From assembly GCA_003170135.1 (NCBI GenBank), contig PMZR01000119.1, forward strand, positions 71,600 through 135,599: a stretch of DNA of 64,000 nucleotides. Direction: 5' to 3'. Origin of the DNA: Acidobacteriota bacterium. Lineage in GTDB: Bacteria; Acidobacteriota; Vicinamibacteria; Vicinamibacterales; Fen-181. A program made the position numbers and the translations under genes. The notes beneath the pieces were generated by a model that ran no database searches, was not told the DNA's origin, and saw only the letters and a list, made by a program, of their open reading frames with translations. How positions within the stretch are numbered: the stretch's first letter is position 1; every line of letters starts with the position of its first letter. Shown here piece by piece: positions 39,180 to 47,086 of the stretch.

Positions 39180-39919
39180 AGCAGCCGCTCCACGTGCGGC
39201 AGGATGCGACCCGCCGGGCCGCGCAGCACGATGTCGGCAGCAGCGGTCAACGGCGTGGCATCCACGTTCACTTCCACGATCGTCGCGTGTGCGCGGTCCA
39301 CGAGCGATGGAAACGCCGCCACCGGATAGACCAGCGCCGACGTTCCCACCACCAGCAGCACATCGCAGGCGCGGACCGCGGCCGCCGCGCGATCGAGGGC
39401 CGTCTGGTCGAGCAATTCGCCGAACCACACGATGTCGGGGCGCAACAGGGCTCCGCACGGGCAGCGCGGCAGGGCGTCTTTGGGCGCCTCGCCGCGCTGG
39501 TCGAACAGGCGGTGCGGCTCGGCGGTGCAGCGGGCCCGCCAGATGTTGCCGTGGAGTTCGACGAGGTTCCGGCTGCCCGCTTCCAGGTGCAGCCCGTCCA
39601 CGTTCTGCGTCAGCAGCGTGAAGGCGGCGAAGCGCTGCTCGAGGCGCGCGAGCGCGACATGTCCCCCATTGGGCCGGGCAGCCGCAATCCGGCTCCGCCG
39701 CCACCGGTACCAGTCCCAGACGAGCGCCGGGTCGCGGGCAAAGGCCTCGGGTGTCGCGAGATCCTCAGCGCGGAAGGTCCGCCACAGGCCGCCGGTCCCG
39801 CGAAACGTTGGCACGCCGCTCTCGGCGGAGATCCCGGCGCCGGTGATGGCGGCAACGGCACGGGCGTCCCGGAGGGCGCCGACCGCGCGCGCGATTGCGT
39901 CGGAACCGCTGACGTCCAT
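39176..39919 (-). CDS. cobB: Sir2-family NAD-dependent protein deacylase (class III-like)
   Basis: 247 aa. Sirtuin signatures are clear: GAGISAESGVPTFRG (NAD), TQNVDGLHLEAG, and the catalytic His in VELHG. The segment WDWYRWRR contains the Tyr-x-x-Arg pair that in SIRT5 and CobB binds negatively charged acyl groups, pointing to desuccinylase or malonylase activity. The zinc module is reduced, with three cysteines visible (RARC; PRCPCG). It may use a His or be modified. Start ATG 39919. Confidence 0.9.
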   Translation of the reverse strand: MDVSGSDAIARAVGALRDARAVAAITGAGISAESGVPTFRGTGGLWRTFRAEDLATPEAFARDPALVWDWYRWRRSRIAAARPNGGHVALARLEQRFAAFTLLTQNVDGLHLEAGSRNLVELHGNIWRARCTAEPHRLFDQRGEAPKDALPRCPCGALLRPDIVWFGELLDQTALDRAAAAVRACDVLLVVGTSALVYPVAAFPSLVDRAHATIVEVNVDATPLTAAADIVLRGPAGRILPHVERLL

Positions 39920-39971
39920 CGATCGTTTCCCGGTGTGCGACGCGATCGGGCCGCGAGAGACTCATGGCCGA

Positions 39972-40000
39972 TTGCTGCCCGGCTGGGGCTCCCGTATACT
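39972..40000 (+). promoter_or_regulatory. Sigma-70-type promoter, near-leaderless
   Basis: TTGCTG (39972-39977) and TATACT (39995-40000) are separated by 17 bases, a near-consensus pair. The lipoprotein start codon at 40008 is only seven bases after the -10 box, so the transcript would begin at about the start codon. No ribosome-binding site can fit, implying leaderless translation. Confidence 0.6.
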
Positions 40001-40007
40001 CTACCCG

Positions 40008-40586
40008 ATGCGCTTCATTTCCGCGGCCCTGTTGCTCTGCTGCTCGCTCGCGTGCGCCGCCTGTACGAGTCCGCCCGACAAAGAAATGAACCAGGCGCGC
40101 GCGGCGATTGAGGCGGCGCGCGCCGCCGGTGCCGACGCGTACGCTCCCGAGGAATACAAATCGGCCGTCGCCGCCCTCAAGCACTCGGAAGACTCGGTCG
40201 AGCAGCGCGACTACCGCCAGGCGCTCGCCTACGCGCTCGACAGCCGCGAGCAGGCGCAGGCCGCCGTGCGTACGGCAGCCAGCGAGAAGGCGGCCGCGCG
40301 CAGCCAGTCGGAGGCCGAATTGCGCGACCTGCAGGGACTGCTCGCGCAGGCCCAGACCAGGCTGAGGGGGGCGCAGGGCCCGCGCGCACGCCGACGCATC
40401 CTGCAGACGCAGCAGCGCACCGTCGACACCGCAGACGCCGCCGTGCAAAAAGCGCGCGCAGCCATGGCGCGCCAGGACTACCTCGGAGCCCGCGACGCCA
40501 TGCGTGGCGTGCGTGACCAGTTGCAGGCCGTGATCCGCCAGATCGTCCCGTTTACCGAACCATCGGCTCCCAAGCACCGGCGGTAG
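40008..40586 (+). CDS. DUF4398-like helical lipoprotein
   Basis: 192 aa. A lipoprotein signal (LLLCCSLACAAC, lipobox Cys about residue 19) is followed by a helical, Ala/Gln/Arg-rich domain. It has the pattern ARAAIEAARAAGADAYAPEE then YKSAVAALKHSE, which is typical of DUF4398 outer-membrane-associated proteins. The mature protein is a coiled-coil rich in Gln and Ala. Its role is unknown; related proteins often appear near peptidoglycan-associated lipoproteins. It appears leaderless (see 39972). Confidence 0.75.
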   Translation: MRFISAALLLCCSLACAACTSPPDKEMNQARAAIEAARAAGADAYAPEEYKSAVAALKHSEDSVEQRDYRQALAYALDSREQAQAAVRTAASEKAAARSQSEAELRDLQGLLAQAQTRLRGAQGPRARRRILQTQQRTVDTADAAVQKARAAMARQDYLGARDAMRGVRDQLQAVIRQIVPFTEPSAPKHRR

Positions 40587-40740
40587 TCCCGCACCGGTCT
40601 CTGCGTGGCCGCATCCAAAACTGCGCACGGTTTCGATCGCGCGGTACGCGCAACTTGCGCGGTGTGTCCGCCGGTCGCAAAGGCCGCCGGTGCGCCGACC
40701 GGGAGCGCTGGGCCAGACTGCAGCTTCCGAGCGATCAATT

Positions 40741-40900
40741 CAGCCGCAGATGTTCGCCGATTTCCGCAGATGCGGACACCAGGACTTCAACGCGACGGCC
40801 GTCGAAGTCCTCGCCGCCCACGTAGGCGCCGACGCTGCGGCGTGCCCCTCAGCCTGAAGGCGAGGCCCGTCATCGGCGTGAATCTGCGTGAATCTGCGGC
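40741..40900. repeat. CGCAGATT-type word repeat, inverted
   Basis: One arm (CCGCAGATGTTCGCCGATT then TCCGCAGATG, 40744-40772) faces another (GTGAATCTGCGTGAATCTGC, 40877-40897). It lies in the 337-base gap between the lipoprotein and dapF, where I see no gene. The same word (CACAGATTTACGCAGATTC) occurs at 46271-46306. Confidence 0.7.
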
Positions 40901-40923
40901 CAGGTACGCGGCCCGCCTGGGAT

Positions 40924-41715
40924 TCAGGTGAGCAGCCAGCGGCCGGCCACGGTGATCTCCGCCCAGCCCGTCAGGTACAGCCCGTCGTCGCGCCACTCGA
41001 CGCGCTGGGAGCCGCCGGGCGAGATCACGTGTGCGTCGCGCGACGTGCCGCCGTAGGATGTCGCCGCAACGGCCGCGGCACAGGCGCCGGTGCCCGAGGC
41101 CTGGGTCGGTCCGACCCCGCGCTCCCAGATGCGGATGCGCACGTGGTCGGGCGGTTCGATCTGGGCGAACTCGACGTTGGTCCCTTCGGGAAAGGCCGGA
41201 TGGTGCTCGAGGGCCGGGCCAAGGCGCCTGAACCGCGCCTCGTCCAGCGGACCGAAGACGACGCACTGGGGATTGCCCACCGAGAGCGCCACGACCGTCA
41301 CGCGCTCGTCCAGCACGTCGAGCGTGACCTGTCTGACCGACGCCGGCTGCCCCATGGCGGCTCGGAAGACGAGGCGCTCGCCTTCCTGCCCTTCGAGCGT
41401 CAGCCGCTTCTCGCCCGAGTCGGTGCCGATGACGATCCCGTGCGCGCGCAGGTGCGGCTGCCGCTCGGCGACAATGGCCGCCAGGCAGCGGACGCCGTTG
41501 CCCGACACCTCCGCGCGGCTGCCATCCGCGTTGCGCAGGCGCATCGACGCGCCCTCGGGGGTCATCTGGTACACGATCAGGCCGTCGGCGCCGACCCCGA
41601 TGTGCCGGTCGCACAGCCGGCGCGCGAGCGTGACGACGTCGAGATCGCCGACGCGGTCGCGTGCGATGAACAGGAAATCGTTGCCGTAGGCGTGTGCCTT
41701 GATGAAGTCGAGCAT
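40924..41715 (-). CDS. dapF: Diaminopimelate epimerase
   Basis: 263 aa. The two catalytic cysteines are visible in GNGVRCLA (about residue 76) and SGTGACAAAV (about 213). Substrate-binding segments are HAYGNDFLF near the start and GNPQCVVF in the middle. It converts LL- to meso-diaminopimelate, the cross-linking residue of peptidoglycan and a lysine precursor. Start ATG 41715. The upstream gap holds a short repeat. Confidence 0.96.
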   Translation of the reverse strand: MLDFIKAHAYGNDFLFIARDRVGDLDVVTLARRLCDRHIGVGADGLIVYQMTPEGASMRLRNADGSRAEVSGNGVRCLAAIVAERQPHLRAHGIVIGTDSGEKRLTLEGQEGERLVFRAAMGQPASVRQVTLDVLDERVTVVALSVGNPQCVVFGPLDEARFRRLGPALEHHPAFPEGTNVEFAQIEPPDHVRIRIWERGVGPTQASGTGACAAAVAATSYGGTSRDAHVISPGGSQRVEWRDDGLYLTGWAEITVAGRWLLT

Positions 41716-41727
41716 GATGTCACGTCC

Positions 41728-41760
41728 GCAGATCGAATGTGGAACGTCGAATATGGAATC
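41728..41760. repeat. GAATGTGGAACGTCGAATATGG word repeat
   Basis: Two to three copies of an AT-rich word (GATCGAATGTGGAACG, TCGAATATGGAATC) lie between the dapF start and the upstream barrel gene. I recognise it as a pattern seen in other bacterial intergenic gaps, not a coding feature. Confidence 0.5.
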
Positions 41761-42607
41761 ACTGGACCTTGAACGCGTTGAAGATGTAGGTCACGCCGAG
41801 CGCGAAGCCGATGCCCGGGTCCCGCTCGGTCAGGCCGAACAGCGCGGCCGCGTCGAACCGCGCCGCCCCGCGCGTGTAGCGGCCGCCCACGCGCATCGTC
41901 GCCCGGCTTTCGGTGCCCGGCAGCGCGACGGGACGCGTGTTCGCCCGGCCGTTGATCTCGCCGACCAGTTCGACCTGGCTGGTCATCGCGCGCGCGAGCG
42001 AGAACCCGTAGGCAAAAACGTCGTTCTGGCGATTGCCATCGGTCGGATCGGCGAGAATCCCCGCCCCGACGTTCCCCACGAACCGCATCGATTGCACGGT
42101 CTTGCCGACGAGCGCGCTCGCGTAGAAATCAAACGTGTCGGTGCCGAGGCCGCTCTCGTTGCTAGCGTTCGGCAGGCGGGTGGCGAACCGCAGGCCGATC
42201 GCCGGGTGCGACGCGTTCTCGGCAACCAGCCGGATCTTGGTCGCAAAGACGATGTCCTCCACGTCGGTGGTGGTGTTGCCCGACACCTGGACCAAAGACG
42301 CCAGGGGCGCAGGCAGGCGGTCGGCGATCGACAGGCGGTTGTGCAGTCCTCCGGTCAACTGCACTTCGGCGATGGAGCTGATGCCCACCATGACCCCGAT
42401 GAGGGGCGCGCGTAGCAGGTCGCCCTTCAGGCCCGAGACCGGGAAGAGGATGTCGGTCCCATAGTCCATGCCGCCCTCGACGAGAACCCGCCCGGCCCCG
42501 ATTGTCTCGGGATCCTGCGTGACCAGTGGCCGCTGCTGGCCGCGGGCGGTCGCCGCAGGCAGGAGCAATGCGGCGAGGACGATCGCGATCGACTGACGTG
42601 TCATCAT
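41759..42607 (-). CDS. Predicted outer-membrane beta-barrel protein
   Basis: 282 aa from ATG 42607 (ATG 42604 is also possible). The signal peptide MMTRQSIAIVLAALLLPAAT ends near ARGQQ. The remainder is a series of alternating beta strands rich in Gly, Thr and aromatic residues, ending in a hydrophobic segment (GFALGVTYIFNAFKVQ). This points to an outer-membrane barrel, but I do not recognise a named family. It is directly downstream of dtd on the same strand, though function is not obviously linked. Confidence 0.65.
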   Translation of the reverse strand: MMTRQSIAIVLAALLLPAATARGQQRPLVTQDPETIGAGRVLVEGGMDYGTDILFPVSGLKGDLLRAPLIGVMVGISSIAEVQLTGGLHNRLSIADRLPAPLASLVQVSGNTTTDVEDIVFATKIRLVAENASHPAIGLRFATRLPNASNESGLGTDTFDFYASALVGKTVQSMRFVGNVGAGILADPTDGNRQNDVFAYGFSLARAMTSQVELVGEINGRANTRPVALPGTESRATMRVGGRYTRGAARFDAAALFGLTERDPGIGFALGVTYIFNAFKVQ

Positions 42608-42618
42608 GCTCAAATCCG

Positions 42619-43068
42619 TCAAAATGTGCGTTGGCTGTCCAGCAGGATCGTCACGGGGCCGTCGTTGACGAGTTCGACGCGCATGTGCGCCTGGAACGCC
42701 CCCGTTTCCACGCGCAATCCCTGTTCGCGCAGCACGCGCACGACGTCTTCGTAGAGCTGCCGAGCGAAGGGCGGCGGTGCCGCCTTGTCGAACGAAGGGC
42801 GCCGGCCCTTCCGGACGTCGCCGTGCAGCGTGAACTGCGACACCACGAGCAGCGCGCCGCCGACGTCGACGACCGAGCGGTTCATCTTGCCCTGGTCGTC
42901 CTCGAAGATCCGCACGTCGCGCAGCTTGCCGGCGATGTAGTGGACGTCGTCCGGACCGTCGTCGGCCGCAACGCTCAGCAGGACCAGCAGGCCGCCTTCG
43001 ATTTGGCCGACCACCTGCTCGCCGACCGTGACGCTGGCCCGGTTCACACGCTGGATGACGGCTCGCAT
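42619..43068 (-). CDS. dtd: D-aminoacyl-tRNA deacylase
   Basis: 149 aa, the usual length. The conserved active-site motifs are present: SQFTLHGD (near residue 77) and NDGPVTI (near 135, the cross-subunit NxGPVT motif). Dtd removes D-amino acids and glycine mis-charged on tRNA. It follows ttcA after a one-base gap on the same strand. Confidence 0.95.
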   Translation of the reverse strand: MRAVIQRVNRASVTVGEQVVGQIEGGLLVLLSVAADDGPDDVHYIAGKLRDVRIFEDDQGKMNRSVVDVGGALLVVSQFTLHGDVRKGRRPSFDKAAPPPFARQLYEDVVRVLREQGLRVETGAFQAHMRVELVNDGPVTILLDSQRTF

Positions 43069-43069
43069 C

Positions 43070-43900
43070 TCACGATCCCGACCCGAGGCGATCGGTTCCC
43101 GGTACGGACGCCGGCCCCACGTCCCGGTCGGCGGGACCGTCCGGCCGCTGCAGCCAGCGCGCGTCGAGCAGATGCGTCGCCGACAGGTTGCCGACCGCGC
43201 GGAGCATCGAGTTCTTGATGCCTGGCGTCTCGCGTTCCAGGTCGAGCAGGAGCCGCTTGATGCGCTGGCGTTTCAGGCTGAGGTCGCCACAGGCCGAACA
43301 GCAGCAGCTGACCACCGGCAGCCCGCTCTCCTTCGCGTAGCCGGCCGCTTCGTTTTCGTGCACGTAGACCAGCGGCCGGACGACCACGTGCCGGCCGTTG
43401 TCCGAGACGAGCCGCGCCGGCATCGCCTTGAGCGTGCCTTCGTAGAACAGGTTCAGCAGCAGCGTTTCGATGATGTCGTCGGCGTGGTGGCCGAGCGCGA
43501 TCTTGGTGGCGCCGATTTCGTCCGCGATCCGGTACAGCACCCCGCGGCGCAGGCGCCCGCACAGCGAGCACGGCGTGTCTTCCGGCTCGAGCAGATCGTC
43601 CATGGTTTCGCCAATACGCGTGTGCTCGATCCGGCAGGCCCAGCCGCGCGCCTCGCAGGTACGCGCGATGAGGTCGTGGTTGAAGCCCGCGTAGCCGGAG
43701 TCGACCGTAACGGCGATGAGCGAGAACTCGATACTGGCGTGCTGGCGCAGCACGTCGAGAATCTGCAGCAGCGCCCAGCTGTCCTTGCCACCCGACACGC
43801 CAACCATGATGCGATCGCCGTGCTCGACGAGACCGAACTCGACGACGGCTTTCGTGGTCTTGCGCGCGATGCGCGCTTCCAGGCGCGAACGGTAGGCCAT
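43070..43900 (-). CDS. ttcA: TtcA-like tRNA 2-thiocytidine biosynthesis protein
   Basis: 276 aa. The PP-loop is SGGKDSWALLQ (about residue 36). A CSLC pair near residue 113 and a CCCSACGDLS cluster near 200 supply cysteines for the 4Fe-4S centre. It sulfurates C32 of tRNA in an ATP- and cluster-dependent reaction. The C-terminal tail (DGPADRDVGPASVPGTDR) is variable. It is the first gene of the dtd operon. Confidence 0.9.
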   Translation of the reverse strand: MAYRSRLEARIARKTTKAVVEFGLVEHGDRIMVGVSGGKDSWALLQILDVLRQHASIEFSLIAVTVDSGYAGFNHDLIARTCEARGWACRIEHTRIGETMDDLLEPEDTPCSLCGRLRRGVLYRIADEIGATKIALGHHADDIIETLLLNLFYEGTLKAMPARLVSDNGRHVVVRPLVYVHENEAAGYAKESGLPVVSCCCSACGDLSLKRQRIKRLLLDLERETPGIKNSMLRAVGNLSATHLLDARWLQRPDGPADRDVGPASVPGTDRLGSGS

Positions 43901-43958
43901 GTGATTGCTGGATCCCGAACCTGCAGGGCGGCGCGCGGGGTGCCCGCCTGCCGCCGCC

Positions 43959-45002
43959 TTACGTGATGAGCAGCCTGTCCACCGCGGCGGGCCAGGTCAT
44001 CGTGGCGCTCTTCGCCAGCGCCCCGGCCCCCAACCGCTCGGCCAGGCCGCGGTCGTCCATGACGCGCGCGATCGCCACCGCGACGCGTTCGGGCCGTGGC
44101 TCGGAGATCAGGCCGGTGACCCCGACTTCGACCAGTTCGGTGGGCCCGCCGCTGTCGGTGCACGTGATCACCGACTTGCCGGCCGAGAACGCCTCGATGG
44201 TCACGAACCCGTAGTCCTCGTCGCGGGGCAGAAAACAGACCGCACGACACCGCGCGAGGTGATCGAGCAGTTGCGTCGAATCGACCGGGCCGACCAGCGT
44301 CACCCGGCTCTCGAGGCCCAGGTGGCGCACCAGCCGCAGCAGCCGGCCGCCTTCCTCGCCGTCCCCGGCAATCACGCACCGCACGCCGCGGGCCTCGGGC
44401 AGCGCGAGCGCCTCAATCAGCAGATCCATCCGCTTCAGCGGCGTCAACCGTGACACCGCGAAGAGGTAATCGCCGTACCCGTCGCAGCGGTAGGGCCGTT
44501 GCGGCGCCGGCGGGTGCAGGACCTCGGACGGCACGCCGCCGAACCGCTGCAGGCGATCCTGGACCGTCTTCGACAGGGCGACGACTCGCCGGACGTTGCG
44601 CGTGAGCAGGTAGCGGTCGACCCGATGCAGCAGGGCCCGGCGCACGCGCTCTTTCGCACGCGCCGCCGCAGGCAGCGTCGCAAAGAAGGTCGGCCACAGG
44701 TCGTAATACTCGCGCATGCGGTGGTTCAGCCAGCACACGTGCGCGGGATGGCGCACGGCGTAGCTCGGGTACCGCAGGCTGATCACCTGGTCGGTGGCGC
44801 GCCCGTCCTGATCGACGCTGACATCGGTGAGCCAGGTGGCGAGGTAGGCGCGCGCCTGCCGGCCGAGCCGATGGGATGGCGTGATCACGAGGCCCGCTTG
44901 GTGGCCCGCGCACCGCAGCGCGGTCACAAGCGATCTCGCCATCACGAGGTGTCCGCCCTCGCCGAACGGCGGGCTCGACGTCACCACCGCGATCCGACTC
45001 AC
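43959..45002 (-). CDS. Glycosyltransferase family 4 protein
   Basis: 347 aa from GTG 45002 with AAGGG upstream; the reading frame continues further 5' without a likely start. A GT-B fold is seen: an N-terminal VVTSSPPFGEGGHLVMARSL, a linker, then FAVSRLTPLKRMDLLIEAL, CVIAGDGEEGGRL and EDYGFVTIEAFSAGKSVI (EX7E-like). It transfers a sugar from a nucleotide donor to an envelope glycan. The acceptor is unknown. Strand and spacing are separate from ttcA. Confidence 0.85.
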   Translation of the reverse strand: MSRIAVVTSSPPFGEGGHLVMARSLVTALRCAGHQAGLVITPSHRLGRQARAYLATWLTDVSVDQDGRATDQVISLRYPSYAVRHPAHVCWLNHRMREYYDLWPTFFATLPAAARAKERVRRALLHRVDRYLLTRNVRRVVALSKTVQDRLQRFGGVPSEVLHPPAPQRPYRCDGYGDYLFAVSRLTPLKRMDLLIEALALPEARGVRCVIAGDGEEGGRLLRLVRHLGLESRVTLVGPVDSTQLLDHLARCRAVCFLPRDEDYGFVTIEAFSAGKSVITCTDSGGPTELVEVGVTGLISEPRPERVAVAIARVMDDRGLAERLGAGALAKSATMTWPAAVDRLLIT

Positions 45003-45216
45003 GCGACGCCCTTCATGAAAGAGCCGAATGAAGCGCGACCGATTCAAGCTCAGGAGGCCGACCGACGACCGACCCGGCGATTGTAGGAGACCCCCCGGCA
45101 AAGGTCAACGCGCACGTGCGCCCGCTGCCCCGGAAGTGGACAGCCCCGATCCGGGCGTGGTACTGTAGGCAGCTTCTGACGCGTCGGCGTACCCTGCCCG
45201 ACTTTACCGTGGAACC

Positions 45217-46245
45217 ATGACCAAGGCATCCCCCCCTGCGCGGCTTCGCCATGCGCTGGTGCTGCTCGCGAAAACTGTCGTCAGCGTCGGGCTGCTGGCC
45301 TGGCTGTTTCGGAGCGTGGATCTCGGCCACCTCTGGGCGTATGTGACCAAGGCCTCGCCCGCGTGGCTCGCCATGGCGCTGGTGCTCTACCTGGTGCAGC
45401 TGCTCGCCAGCGCCTGGCGGTGGGGGTTGTTGCTCGACGCTCAGGGTGTCCACGTGGCCCGGCGCAGGCTCGTCGGTTCGTACCTGGTCGCCTATTTCTT
45501 CAACAACTTCCTGCCGAGCAACATCGGCGGCGACGTGGTCCGTATCCGCGACACCGCGGCACAGGCGGGATCGCGGACGCTGGCGACGACCGTCATCCTG
45601 TTCGATCGCACGATCGGCGTCATGGCGCTGGTCCTCATCGCGGCCACCGGTGCGACCCTCATCTCGAACGAACCGCGCCTGCTGCCATGGTCCTGGCTTC
45701 CGCCGCTGCGGTGGCTGCTCTGGCCCGCACTCGTCGCCGGCGTGTCCGCTTTTGCAATTGCGCTGCGGCTGCCTGGCGCGGTGGCGATGTTGCTGCGGCC
45801 GCTCCGCGTCCTTCACGCCGAATGGGTGGGACAACGGATCGCGCGAATCGTGGAGGCGCTCGGGCGGTTCCGCGAACGTCCCGAAGCGCTCGTCGCCTGC
45901 TTCCTGGGCGCCGTCCTCGTGCAGGGCGTGATGGTCATCTTCTACCTGGCGATTGCCTGCAGCATGGGCATCCCGGTGCGCGGCTGGCAGCTTGCCGTGA
46001 TCGTGCCGCTCTCGTTCGTCGTGCAGATGCTGCCCATCTCGGTGAACGGGTTCGGCGTGCGGGAAGCGACCTTCACGGTCTACTTCCAGCACATCGGCCT
46101 GCCGCGGGAGTCCGCCCTGGTCGTGTCCTTCATGGGCGCCGCCCTGATGATGCTGTTCTCGCTGTCCGGCGCCGTCGCCTACGTCGCCCGTGGCTCGCGC
46201 CGGGTCGAGGGCCCGGAACCCGCGCGAACCGAGGCGCTCGGATAG
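45217..46245 (+). CDS. Lysylphosphatidylglycerol synthase/flippase-like membrane protein
   Basis: 342 aa with about eight predicted transmembrane helices. The conserved motif YFFNNFLPSNIGGDVVRI (about residue 92) and VNGFGVREATFTVYF (near the C-terminus) define the AglD/LPG_synthase_TM (UPF0104) family. Family members act as flippases or accept lipid-linked sugars. It has no catalytic aminoacyl-transferase domain, so a transport or glycolipid role is favoured. Neighbouring glycosyltransferases agree. Confidence 0.85.
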   Translation: MTKASPPARLRHALVLLAKTVVSVGLLAWLFRSVDLGHLWAYVTKASPAWLAMALVLYLVQLLASAWRWGLLLDAQGVHVARRRLVGSYLVAYFFNNFLPSNIGGDVVRIRDTAAQAGSRTLATTVILFDRTIGVMALVLIAATGATLISNEPRLLPWSWLPPLRWLLWPALVAGVSAFAIALRLPGAVAMLLRPLRVLHAEWVGQRIARIVEALGRFRERPEALVACFLGAVLVQGVMVIFYLAIACSMGIPVRGWQLAVIVPLSFVVQMLPISVNGFGVREATFTVYFQHIGLPRESALVVSFMGAALMMLFSLSGAVAYVARGSRRVEGPEPARTEALG

Positions 46246-46270
46246 CGCGCGGCCAGGACCCACGGTCAAT

Positions 46271-46306
46271 CAGCCACAGATTTACGCAGATTCACACAGA
46301 TTTCCG
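46271..46306. repeat. CGCAGATT word repeat
   Basis: Three copies of the word (CACAGATTTACGCAGATTC, then CACAGATTTCC) sit just after the flippase-like gene. A weaker opposite arm is hinted at by CATCTGCGG near 46358. Related to 40741-40900. Confidence 0.65.
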
Positions 46307-46394
46307 GGCTGTCACCGGCGCGGCGTCCGCACGCGCGTGTATGCGAGAATCGGTGGACATCTGCGGCACAATTCGCGCGCATCCGCGCCGGCGC

Positions 46395-47021
46395 CTACGG
46401 CTTGCCAGCAGTCGGCGAGCCGGATTCGTCACTGCCGCGCGCGCCTCTCCGCGCCCAGATCACATAGGCGATCCCGCCCAGCAGGACGACCCCGGCCATG
46501 GCGATTGTCGCGGGCCTGGCGTTGCTCTGCAGGTACTGGCCCGCCAGGTCACCGTACCAGACGGCCAGGATCGCGATCCCGAAGTAGCGCACGCCTCGGC
46601 CAACGCCGATGGCCAGCGCGAACGTCCTGAGCCGGACGCGCGCCACGCCGGCGAGCAGCACGAATATCTTGAAGGGCGCGGGCGGCGGCAGCAGCGCAGG
46701 CACCAGAACAGCCAGCAGCCCATACCGCCGGAACATGGCCATGCCCCGTTCCACCCGCCCCGCATTGAACCGCCTGCGCAGGAACGCCTCGCCCCCCTTG
46801 AGCCCGGCCAGGTAGACCAGCAGACAGCCGGCAAGCGATCCCAGCGTGGACATCAGCGCGTAGTAAACGAGCCGATCCTTGTGCTGCAGCACGAACGACA
46901 CGACCAGGATGTCGATGACTTCGGGCAGCGAGAGAAACGACGAATCGAGGAAGGCCAGGGCGAAGAGGCCCGGGCCGCCGAAGGTGCCCAGCCACCTGCC
47001 GAGTGACAGGAGATGATTCAT
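46395..47021 (-). CDS. DedA/YqaA-like SNARE-associated membrane protein
   Basis: 208 aa with five to six membrane helices. The amphipathic N-terminus FGGPGLFALAFLDSSFLSLPE and the central ALMSTLGSLAGCLLVYLAG, then a Pro-rich ALLPPPAPFKIFVLLAG segment, are typical of the YqaA/DedA family. These proteins are thought to be membrane lipid scramblases or transporters. The start is ATG 47021. A possible minus-strand -10, TATGAT, lies near 47043-47048. Confidence 0.8.
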   Translation of the reverse strand: MNHLLSLGRWLGTFGGPGLFALAFLDSSFLSLPEVIDILVVSFVLQHKDRLVYYALMSTLGSLAGCLLVYLAGLKGGEAFLRRRFNAGRVERGMAMFRRYGLLAVLVPALLPPPAPFKIFVLLAGVARVRLRTFALAIGVGRGVRYFGIAILAVWYGDLAGQYLQSNARPATIAMAGVVLLGGIAYVIWARRGARGSDESGSPTAGKP

Positions 47022-47086
47022 GCGGAGAGTACGGTACAGTTGATCATAACGCCGTGCTTGCCGGGAAACCCAAGATCATACCTTAC

